A stretch of 64,000 nt of DNA from Chrysochromulina parva (lineage: Eukaryota; Haptophyta; Prymnesiales; Chrysochromulinaceae): the NCBI GenBank assembly GCA_002887195.1, contig PJAB01000006.1, positions 1-64,000 of the forward strand, written 5' to 3'. A program made the position numbers and the translations under genes. How positions within the stretch are numbered: the stretch's first letter is position 1; the number at the start of each line of letters is the position of its first letter. Shown in pieces: positions 21,188 to 29,970 of the stretch. The notes beneath the pieces were generated by a model. The model was not told the origin of the DNA. It saw nothing but the letters and a program-made list of their open reading frames with translations, and made no database searches.

Positions 21188-23780
21188 GCTCATTCTCATG
21201 AGCGCTCCCGAGACGCGAAAACGCGAGACGCTACAATGGTGTAAATGGTATATTCATCCTTTTTGAGCAGATCGAGATTGAGCGGTTTGTCCGAACGACT
21301 AACACCTTTGTGACTACATCCTGTGACGGCGTAGAGCGTCGCATCGGTCAGACGTTTCATCTTTCCTGAACTTGTTGCGAGTTGCATGTTTTACCGGTAC
21401 CGAAGTCCGCACAGGGGCCCTGAGGGTATGTCCGTCCTAAATCTGCTCGGGTTGCAGGACGAATGCAAGACGGCGATCGTTTCGCCGTTGCTCACGTGGA
21501 GACAGAATGATAAATGGTATCTGCGTCGGCCTGGCACTGCTATAGAGCATGCGAGGCAGCATCCTCGGACCGCGAAGTATGAGGGGGCGACCTGGCCGCA
21601 GCGGCTGCGAGCCGAGACGAGCCGATCTTCAATACCTGAGGGTTTCTGCTTTGCCCTTGCCCACTCTTGGCCGATGCCGACTGAAGAAGCTAGACGTATG
21701 CAATTAACGGGCCGAAGCATCCGTCCAGTCGGAAGAGGAAGGAGGCATTCGCTTGGGACCGTTCCTTGCGCTGAGCGTGCTCCGCCTGCACTGATTGGCG
21801 CACGTGGAGAGAGCGGTACATTCGGCTCACCGTCGTCGCTGCCTCGAGGCACAGAACCCCTATCTGACTTGCCACCACGTTTCGAGCCAAAAGCTACCAG
21901 TCAGCTGCCTTCGCTCACGTGGACGCCATGGACGCCTTCGCTCACTTGGACTGAGGAGCGCTTGCTGAATCTGCTGGTCTCACCTCTCCCCCAGCAAACT
22001 CCGTCTGTGAGGCCGAGGAGCTCCGAACAGAAACCGACGATGGTACAGACCCTTCCGGCTGATGAAGCACCGTGCACAAGTCTCACGAATCCTACGCCAC
22101 AACCGCTTCTCGCGCCGCCATCACACCTTCCACAAGGATGCACAGCACCCAGAGCACCCAGAGCACCCAGAGCAACCACAGCATTCGGAGCCAACAGATC
22201 GGCATCAGCAACTGCAGCATGAGCAACCGCGGTATTCACAGCAGCCACAGCAGCCACAGCAGACAGAGCAACTGCAGCACGAGCACTCGAGCAGCAGCAG
22301 CAGCAGGTCAAGGCACTGGTAGATGCAGCAACTGAGCCTCTCCGCGCCATGTCTCAATGAGCAAGCGCTGCCGCGGACTATCGACGAGTGCACTCACGTC
22401 CGAACGCCTACGAGCAGAGCTCACTAAGAGCTCACATGTCGATAATCCAACAGCAGGGCCGCGGATTCATGCGCGGAAGCCAACTGGCATCGCCGCCACA
22501 CCTTCATCTTCAGCGAGCAGCGAGACAGCGACCCAGCACTGGCCAGACGAGGCTCGGCCCACTGAGCAGCCAAGAGAGGCGACCAACAATGGAGCGTGAG
22601 CGGCGAGTTCAAGTACCTCTCCGACTGACTATCACCAGGCCGCCGACTGTAGTGAGGGAGGAGGCGAGCATGTCGGCCAAACCCGAGGACGCGGCGTTAG
22701 AGGCGCAGCAGGCAGTCAGGCACAGCGACAATGCTTCAGGGCCTCCGATGGCTCCGACGCTAGCGTCCGCCGATGCCACCGCTACCTCATCACGAGCGGC
22801 TCGAGGGCTCCGCAATACCCCTGCGTCGGCGCCGCGAGCCCTGCGCTCCTCCGGTGCTCTGATGGCATCACACATTCCCACGATGTAGCGCCCGCTTGAG
22901 TGCCCACGGCTGAGTATAGTTTCGTAGGGGTCGAATGGACGAGTACGCCCCATGAGCGGAAGGTCACCGTACATATGTATGCGCCGTCGAGCGACGTCAT
23001 CCTCCTGTAGAGTGTAGTAGCGAGTCCTCGAGCCGGTGCCGCGAAATCGAGTTTGGACACACACGGTCGGGTCGAACCGCCGGTCAGCCGCCGAAACCGC
23101 GAGGACGCATCCGGTCTCGCCGCGGCCCGCGCTGTGTGCGGTCGCCAGCGTAGATCTCCTCGCCTAGCGGGTTGTGACAAGCGTCAAGGGTCTGGGAGCC
23201 ATGCTGGGAGCCCCGCCCCTTGCCAGGGGGTGTAGTTAGGCGGGTGGATGTGGGGACACAATACATCAGAGTGTCTCAGCTATTAAGTCTCATCTATCCT
23301 TCGACTGACGGGGACCGCGAGAGACGCTCGCGGGGTGGCACTGCGTCGCGGTTCCTGATTGGACCCTGGACGCTGCCGACGGAGCACGTCGGAATCGCAC
23401 CGTGCGACTGCCCCTCGCACACGACTGCTCGCGAACGCTAAAGCTTGGATGGGCATGAACTCCTCCTTCTGCTGTACTCTCCTTCTGCTGTACTCTCCTT
23501 CTGCTGTACTCTCCTACTCTCGTCTCCTGCACTGTGCTTGGAGGTTCCACTATGGACCCTTCCAAATAAGAGAGCAATGCCGTCGGACGCACGGGTTTCG
23601 AGCGCTGCCGTCGTACGCTTGTCGAGCGGTGCCGTTGGGCGGCTGCGAGTGAGCCGAGGCACGCCATGCTAGCTAGACCGTGATGCTTGGAATCCACAGC
23701 AGCAGGTCCTGCTCCGTTGCCTCGAGGCAGGCGTGCATGCATTACCATGAGTGAAGTCCACATAGAGCGCTGAAGATGCG
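21188..23780. other. Gene-poor, repeat-bearing region
   Basis: About 2.6 kb without a gene I can support. The longest frame (21386-22222, +, 278 codons) has mixed third positions, unlike the strongly GC3-biased genes around it, and no recognisable domain. Low-complexity DNA includes GAGCACCCA-type repeats near 22140-22180, CAG-rich tracts at 22225-22310, and three perfect copies of a 16-bp unit (CTCCTTCTGCTGTACT) at 23463-23510. Possible explanations are a decayed gene or mobile element, or long UTRs of the flanking genes. No terminal repeats, transposase or reverse transcriptase motifs were found. Confidence 0.5.
23463..23510. repeat. 16-bp tandem repeat, three copies
   Basis: Three perfect copies of CTCCTTCTGCTGTACT followed by a partial copy, in the non-coding region downstream of the VIT-type transporter gene. 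Confidence 0.9.
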
Positions 23781-24800
23781 TCACGAGAGAACATAGAGAT
23801 CGATGACGAGCCCGATGCCGAAGGCGACGAGAGCGACGAGAGAGCCGACAGCGAGCACCTCGAGCCCCGAGATCCACCACGAGCGCGTGGTCACCGTCGA
23901 CTTGATTGCTGACAGGGGTCGATTGCGCAAGGGGGGGTCAGCGGTGGGCCGCAGGGGTGGGGGGTCGTGGGCGGGCAGGCCGCAGGGGAGAGGGGGGGTG
24001 TCGTGGGCGGGCCGCAGGGGGGCGGATGGGCGTCGTGGGCTCGGGGCTGCGCGCGGCCGTAGCGCACCTCCGAGAAAGAAGAGCGTCACGCCGGTCATGA
24101 CACACGAGATGATGAAGAGGGAGAGCGAGTCAACGTCATCGCTGGCGGTGCCGACGATGCAATACGCTGCAATGGGGACGAAGCCAAAGACACAGAAGGA
24201 GGAGAAGGCGACGAGCCCTTCCTTGACGTGTGGCAGCCAGCTATCGTCGTCGTCCGGCGGATTGATGCCCAGCTCGTCCACAAGCATCATGTCAACGAAG
24301 AGGTCCTCGTACTTTGCGCACACGCGCATGACGAGCTCAGCATCTTCCTCGGCCATGCCCTTGCCCTTGTATATCTCGACCATCTCCCTGACCTCGCCCT
24401 CCTTGAAGTTCTCGAGCTCCCACTTCTCGCGGTCGCGCTCGCGCATGGCGACCTCCGCCTCCGCCTTCGATGACATGGCATCGCCCACTCCCATGGAGAG
24501 CGCATCCGCGATCAGCGTGGAGACGCCCAGCACGATCACGACGTTGGGCCCGTAGCCAGCGCCGGCGGCGCCCGCCACCACCGCAAATATCGAGATGATG
24601 CCGTCCAGGCCACCGTACATGATGCTCTTGATGTATTCGCCCATCTTCGGATGGGTCTCATTGTTTTTCGGCACAAGCGAATTGACCGAGTGCACCGCCT
24701 TGGATGCCTCCGGGTCGCGCACGTCGAACGCCGCCTTCGCCTTCCCCAAGTCACGCGCCGGCTCCCCATTGGCCGGCGCCTTGGCCTGGAAGTTATGCAT
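23781..24800 (-). CDS. VIT1/CCC1-family iron/manganese transporter
   Basis: Expected to move Fe2+ or Mn2+ out of the cytosol into a vacuole or similar store. Exons 24800-24068 and 23908-23781 give 286 residues. The first membrane region has the family signature (MYGGLDGIISIFAVVAGAAG, then STLIADALSMGVGD). A Glu-rich cytosolic stretch (AEVAMRERDREKWELENFKE and following) matches the metal-binding domain of VIT proteins. Splicing joins FFLG to AIKSTVTTRSWW, leading into the last membrane helices. Without splicing the frame stays open through 53 low-complexity residues, so automated annotation may keep the intron. ATG 24800 (MHNFQAKAPANG) is the first Met; upstream in-frame sequence starts with TTG only. 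The gene is divergent from transportin. Confidence 0.9.
   Translation of the reverse strand: MHNFQAKAPANGEPARDLGKAKAAFDVRDPEASKAVHSVNSLVPKNNETHPKMGEYIKSIMYGGLDGIISIFAVVAGAAGAGYGPNVVIVLGVSTLIADALSMGVGDAMSSKAEAEVAMRERDREKWELENFKEGEVREMVEIYKGKGMAEEDAELVMRVCAKYEDLFVDMMLVDELGINPPDDDDSWLPHVKEGLVAFSSFCVFGFVPIAAYCIVGTASDDVDSLSLFIISCVMTGVTLFFLGGALRPRAAPSPRRPSAPLRPAHDTPPLPCGLPAHDPPPLRPTADPPLRNRPLSAIKSTVTTRSWWISGLEVLAVGSLVALVAFGIGLVIDLYVLS
23909..24067 (-). other. In-frame intron of VIT gene
   Basis: A 159-bp intron, donor GGAG|GTGCGC and acceptor CTGTCAG|CAATC. Its length is a multiple of three and it has no stop, so it looks coding. It is a mix of GGGGGTCGTGGGCGGGC-type repeats. Removing it restores the conserved FFLGAIKS junction of the family. 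Confidence 0.85.
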
Positions 24801-25238
24801 GAGTGGCTCGCAGGATTTCTCTGGAAAAAGGAAGAATTTCCTGCGATGGTTTCCCCTTCCGGCGGCACCGCGGCTATCGAGATTTCGAAGGGCTAGAAAG
24901 TGTCCGCGCAATTTGGTATATATTACGGCCTCATGGTTTCCGACGGGCCAACGGTGAGACGAGGTCGTTGTGATCGAGACTTCGAAGTGCTACAGGGTGA
25001 CAATGGGAGGGCCCGAAGCCACATACCAGGGCGGAGAGGGTGGGGGGAATATCAGCGCAGCTGCCCGTTCCCAAGACGGGCGTACAGCAGCCGCGGTCGA
25101 GGCGAAGCTAGATCTACCAGTGATCTCCCCGGCCTTTCGAACTTGACTTGACTTGCCTTGTGTATTGAGCTCAGTGGCGCTCGGCCGCGGGGCTCGCAGA
25201 GTGCGAGCGAGCGCGTGCGAGCGGCCGCCGCGGCTCCA
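24801..25238. promoter_or_regulatory. Divergent intergenic region (VIT / transportin)
   Basis: A 438-bp region between the starts of two divergent genes. It contains three copies of ACTTG at 25141-25155. The same pentamer array occurs between two other divergent pairs in the window. A shared promoter is inferred; no TATA box is evident. Confidence 0.5.
25141..25155. repeat. CTTGA/ACTTG array, three copies
   Basis: Three tandem ACTTG copies 84 bp upstream of the transportin ATG. Same motif as at 34586-34630 and 45003-45030. Confidence 0.8.
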
Positions 25239-28200
25239 ATGTCGTGGGCTCCTTCTGCCCAAGGCCTGCGGCAGCTGGTGGAACTCTTTCGGGCTACGGC
25301 CTCCGCCAATAATTCGCAGCACCGGCAGATTCAGCAGCAGCTTAGCGACTTCAACGCGATCCCCGACTACAGCTTATACCTGGCGTACATTCTCAACCAG
25401 TTACGGACAGAGGAGCCGCACGTGCGTCAGATGGCTGGCTTGCAGCTCAAGAATACGTGCAAACAAATGTGGAGGACGCTGACGCCTGAGATGCAGCAGT
25501 GCGTGACGCGCTGCCGCCGCTGCCGAGCTTGTGGCCCTTGATCACTCCCGCCTGCTGCTGCTGCACGCACGCCACGCCGCATCGGCCCTGGCGCGCCGAC
25601 TGATGGGGCTGCGCGTGCTTGCCGCAGGTACGTCCGCGAGAACCTGCTGCAGTGCATCGGCGACCCGACCCAGTTCATTCGGCGCGTCGTCGGATCGTGC
25701 GTGACGACGATCATCAGCACTGGCGGCCTGGAGACTTGGCCAGCGGTGGTACCGACGCTGTACCAGCTGCTGGATTCGACGGACTACAACACGCTCGAGG
25801 GCGCCTTCTGGACCCTCGAGAAGATCTGCGAGGATAGCGCGCAGAAGCTCGCCGCCGATGTGACCAACAACCCACTCACTTTCCTCATCCCCAAGTTCCT
25901 GCAGTTCTTCCACCATCCGAATGAGGAGATGCGAAGGATGCCGCAAGCCGGCACGCTGCGCTTGTTCGGCGTGCTCTGCCTGAACCACTTCGTGCCGCTG
26001 AAGCCGCCGGCGCTCGTGATGCACGCCGATGCGCACCTTCAGGGTCTCTTCGCACTCGCGACGGACCCTGACGAGCGTGTGAAGAAGGCCGTATGCAATG
26101 CTCTCGTGATGATGCTCGAAGGCTCGCTCGAGCGGCTGCGGCCGCACATGCCGCAGGTGGTGCAGTACATGCTGCAGACGACGATGGACGAGAACGAGGA
26201 GGTGGCGCTCGAGGCGTGCGAGTTCTGGTCCGCCATGTGCGAGACGGACATGGTCCATGAGGCGCTCGGTGGGCCTGTGCTCGCTCAGGTAAGTCCCCTG
26301 CCGTAGCTCCCCCTGATGCCGTGACCTGAGCCCTCCTGGAGTTCACAACGGCGCGCGCTCCCCTGTCGACCCCTGCCGTCCCCTGCCCCAAATTAGGTCG
26401 TCCCCGTGCTGCTCGCCAAGATGGTCTACTCCGAGGACGACCTGCTCATGTACGACGTGGAGGAAGAGAACGAGGCACAGCCCGACCGTCCAGAGGACGT
26501 CAAGCCGCGCTTCCACAAGGCGCGTGTGGTCGGCGGCGGCGGCGGCGGCGGCGGCGCCGATCAGGGCGACGAGGGCGGTGGTGCCGAGGAGGAGGAGGGG
26601 GAGGAGGAGTGGGACGAGGATGAGGACGATGAGGACGATGACGATGACGATGATGAAGGGCACGAGTGGAACCTGCGCAAGTGCTCCGCCTCGAGCCTCG
26701 ACGTTCTCGCTCGCAACTTTGGCAGTACGCCCGAGTTCATGCAGACGCTGCTGCCCTTGCTTCAGCAGAAGCTCTCCTCACCCAATTGGGTGGAGCGGTA
26801 CCACTCCGCGTTGATCTCGCACGCTTGCTTGTACATGGCTGATTGCCTCTGATCGCCTCTGATTGCCTCCATCATCAGGGAGAGTGGTATCCTCGCGCTC
26901 GGCGCCATCGCCGAGGGGTCGATGGACCTCATCAAGCCGTACCTGCCGCAGCTCGTGCCCTGGCTCATCCAGACGCTCGGTGATCCCAAATTCCTCATTC
27001 GCTCGATCTCATGCTGGACCCTTAGCCGTTACACCAAATGGATTGTGGAGCAGCCCGACCAATCCGTCTACCTGCAACCCCTGATGCAAGAGCTGCTCAA
27101 GCGCGTGCTCGATCACAACAAGAAGGTGCAGGAGGCGGCGTGCTCGGCGTTCGCCACGCTTGAGGAGGACGCAGAGACTCTGCTCATCCCGTACCTTGGC
27201 CCGATCCTACAGAACCTGCTCTTCGCCATGAGCAAGTACGTGGACTGCCTCTGATGCCCTCTGATGGCCTCTGATGGCCTCTGATGACCTCTGATGACCT
27301 CTGGTGACCCCTGATGATGCCCGATGGTCTCCTTGTATCAGGTACCAAGCGAGGAATCTGCTCGTGCTGTACGATGCCATCGGCACGCTCGCCGACGCCG
27401 TCAAAGGCGCCCTCAACCGGCCCGAGCACATCGGCGTGCTCATGCCGCCCTTGATCCAGAAGTGGGCCAACATCGGAGATGATGATCGCTCCCTCTTCCC
27501 TCTGCTGGAGTGCTTCACCTCAATTGCGCAGGCCATCGGCGTGGGCTTCGTGCCGTATGCCCAGCCAGTGTACGGCCGCTGCCTTAGGCTCATCCGGGAT
27601 ACTCTCCACACTGATTACCTCGCGCTTTCGGACCCGTCGGTCGAGCCGCTCGACAAGGAGTTCATCGTGTGCTCCCTCGATCTCATCTCGGGCATGACCG
27701 AGGGCATGGGTGAGCACATCGCCCCGCTCATCGAGGGCTCCGGGTTGGCCGAGCTGCTGCTGCACTGCTTGCGCGATACTTCGGCGCAGTCGGCAGATGT
27801 TCGGCAGTCGGCCTTCGCGCTCGTGGGCGACATGGCGAGGGCCTGCATCGCCCAACTGCGCCCGGCTCTCGGCGAGATTCTCCCGTTGCTCACCGAGCAG
27901 ATGGAGCCGTCGGTCGTCTCCGTGTGCAACAACGCGTCTTGGGCCGTCGGCGAGATCGCGATGAAAGTGGGGCCTGAGGAGATGCGTCCTTACGTCGAGC
28001 CGATGCTGGCCAAGCTGGTGCCAATCATGCGCGCGCACGGGCAGAACCAATCGATCAACAAGTCGCTCATTCAGAACGCGGCGATCACGCTCGGCCGGCT
28101 CGGGATCGTCGCCCCGGACCTGGGAGCTGCAGCTCTCGATGCGTACGTGGCGCCGATGTGCCTCTCGTTGCGCACGATCCGCGACGACATTGAGAAGGAG

Positions 28201-28440
28201 CATGCCTTCACCGGGCTGTGCCGCATGATCCGAATCAACCCGCGTGCGCCGCTCACGGCGATGACGGAACTGTGCGACGCGATTGCCTCGTGGTCAGCCC
28301 CGCCCCCAGCGCTGCACGAGGAGATGCGCGCCATCCTCGACGGGTACCGCCAGTCAGTGCCACCTGACCAATGGGCACAGTTCATAGCGTCGTTGCCTGC
28401 GGACCTCAAGCAGCGCCTCGCCGAGCGCGAAAAGCTGTGA
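25239..28440 (+). CDS. TNPO1: Transportin (karyopherin beta-2) nuclear import receptor
   Basis: Imports PY-NLS cargo through nuclear pores and releases it on Ran-GTP. Five exons, 25239-25498, 25628-26288, 26397-26797, 26879-27235 and 27342-28440, give exactly 925 residues; animal transportin-1 is about 890. Each junction restores conserved HEAT-repeat sequence: [39 protein letters not shown] and [18 protein letters not shown]. The acidic H8 loop that releases cargo is visible as a Glu/Asp run (about 26565-26660), preceded by a poly-Gly stretch unique to this copy. Other family signatures are [26 protein letters not shown] and [13 protein letters not shown]. The ATG at 25239 opens [12 protein letters not shown], aligning with the family N-terminus. 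Introns are 81 to 129 bp, three of them with CCTCTGATG-like or GTAC-flanked ends. Confidence 0.95.
27236..27341 (+). other. Transportin intron 4 with CCTCTGATG repeats
   Basis: A 106-bp intron, donor AGCAA|GTACGT and acceptor TATCAG|GTACCA. Its body is six or more imperfect copies of a 10-bp unit, CCTCTGATGG/A. Related units (GATTGCCTCT) occur in intron 3 (26798-26878), so the two introns may share origin or expand by slippage. Confidence 0.8.
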
Positions 28441-28578
28441 ACGAACAGCTGTGAAGGCGAACAGCTGTGAGTGGCGCGGCCGCCGCGCAACCAGCTGTGA
28501 ACACGCACGTACGCACACAAGCACACTCGCGTCTCGCTGGGCTCTCGGGTCTCGCCGGGCGCGCACGCACACACGCAT

Positions 28579-28613
<35 letters not shown>

Positions 28614-28950
28614 CGACGCACGTACGCGCACGCACGAAGGAGCTTCGCTGAGCAGCGCGACGCACGCGGCCAAGGGCATGACCGCATCTATATAAATTAC
28701 GGCCTGAGAGTGAGACACATATGCATGCATATGCTGACCGAAATCATCCGGACGACACCAGCACGGGACGGGGTGCTTGGGAGCGTTGGTGAGGTGCCGT
28801 GCAGTGTCATGTGCCAGGCATCACGCGACGGGTGCCTACATGGAAATGTCGACAGTTTTGTTGAACTTGAACTTGAACTTGGCCACGGCAAAACTGAGAA
28901 AAAGTTGAGCGTCGACGTGGCGGCGACCACCCGGTCGGCTTGCCGCGAGG
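28441..28950. other. Intergenic region with (GCAC)n and GAACTT repeats
   Basis: Holds GAACAGCTGTGA-like repeats just after the transportin stop, a (GCAC/CGCA)n microsatellite at about 28572-28615, and three copies of GAACTT at 28862-28879, about 70 bp before the next ATG. No gene is seen. Confidence 0.6.
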
Positions 28951-29901
28951 ATGAGATCGATCTACTTGCAGGCGATTTTCTGCGTGCTTGGCGCCACCGC
29001 CGGTGGCGAAGAGCGATGCGAGGCGTGCGGCCTGCTCGTGTGGCGCATGCAGACCGTGCTTGCCAAGGCCAAGGCGGACAATGCTGGCCTCAAGGCAGAG
29101 ATGGACAAGGATTCCACTGCCGCCACGGAGAGCAAGGCCAAGGCGACAGCCGCAAAGAATCGCAAGAAGCAGTACGCCGAGGCGCTCGCCAACGCACTGG
29201 AAGCTGGCCTCGTCAATCTGCCCCAAAATTCCACCATCACAAGGGGTGCTTGCCGCAGCAACGTGGTCCTTGGCAAACGCGGCGAGGCGATGAAGGTGGG
29301 CGGGCTCGCCATTCAGGGCTCTGCGCTCCGCGGCAATGTTAACGATGGCGAGGGGGCGGATCAACTGCTCTCTGCTTACGAGGCGTGCAGTAAGCGCGTT
29401 GCGAAGGTGACCAACGCCGTGCTCAGCGACAACCAGGATGAACTCACGCAAAAGGTGCTCGCGGGCGGTGGCGCCGGCGGCACGTGCGCGAAGTTGCTCA
29501 AGGGTTGCACCGCCGAGCGCGCGACGCTCCTCTTGGGCACCAAGTATTCGGACGCGATTGGCGAGTACGCGGCGCTCGAGTTGCTCGCGGCGGACGTGGG
29601 CTACGTGCCCGGGGGCCGCCACCGTCGTGAGGCTGCTCTTGCCGCCGCGCGTGAGGCCGACTTTGAAGCACAGGACCGCATCGCGGATGCGCGCCGGCTC
29701 ACGAAGGAGTGGGACAGCTACGAGGCACAGTACAAGTACGTGTATGGCGACAGCTGGGTGCCGCCCAAGGAGGAGCGCGACGACTACGAGGCCGTGATGA
29801 AGGCGACCTATGGCGACAAGTGGATTCCACGGTGGCCCCAGGTGGACATTGAGGATGTGGCCGATGATGACGACGTGGACCTTGAGAAGCAGGAGTTGTG
29901 A
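28951..29901 (+). CDS. Canopy-like (saposin-fold) ER-luminal protein
   Basis: A 316-residue protein with an N-terminal signal peptide (MRSIYLQAIFCVLGATAGGE). The mature part starts with CEACGLLVWRMQTVL, and further cysteines follow in GAC, EACSKRVAKV and GTCAKLLKGC. This order resembles the canopy/TMU family (Cys pairs in a saposin-B fold), whose members are ER chaperone-like proteins that assist receptor folding. The extreme C-terminus is KQEL, a plausible variant of the KDEL/HDEL ER-retrieval signal. The second half is a charged helix with two related motifs, YGDSWVPPKEERDDYEAVM and YGDKWIPRWP. Two features agree on an ER location; the canopy assignment is by cysteine pattern only. Confidence 0.65.
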   Translation: MRSIYLQAIFCVLGATAGGEERCEACGLLVWRMQTVLAKAKADNAGLKAEMDKDSTAATESKAKATAAKNRKKQYAEALANALEAGLVNLPQNSTITRGACRSNVVLGKRGEAMKVGGLAIQGSALRGNVNDGEGADQLLSAYEACSKRVAKVTNAVLSDNQDELTQKVLAGGGAGGTCAKLLKGCTAERATLLLGTKYSDAIGEYAALELLAADVGYVPGGRHRREAALAAAREADFEAQDRIADARRLTKEWDSYEAQYKYVYGDSWVPPKEERDDYEAVMKATYGDKWIPRWPQVDIEDVADDDDVDLEKQEL

Positions 29902-29970
29902 ACTCGCGGACGATTTTGGCTGTGCAGTGCGTGTCGGATGATGAGAGATGTGTAACAGATTTCAGACTCG

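Noticed and set aside
21386..22222. 278-codon plus-strand frame
   Set aside because: Third positions are not GC-biased as in real genes here and no domain is visible; kept only as part of an unassigned region.
28572..28630. GCAC-repeat encoded His/Thr/Ala-rich frames
   Set aside because: They are translations of a tetranucleotide microsatellite in all frames.
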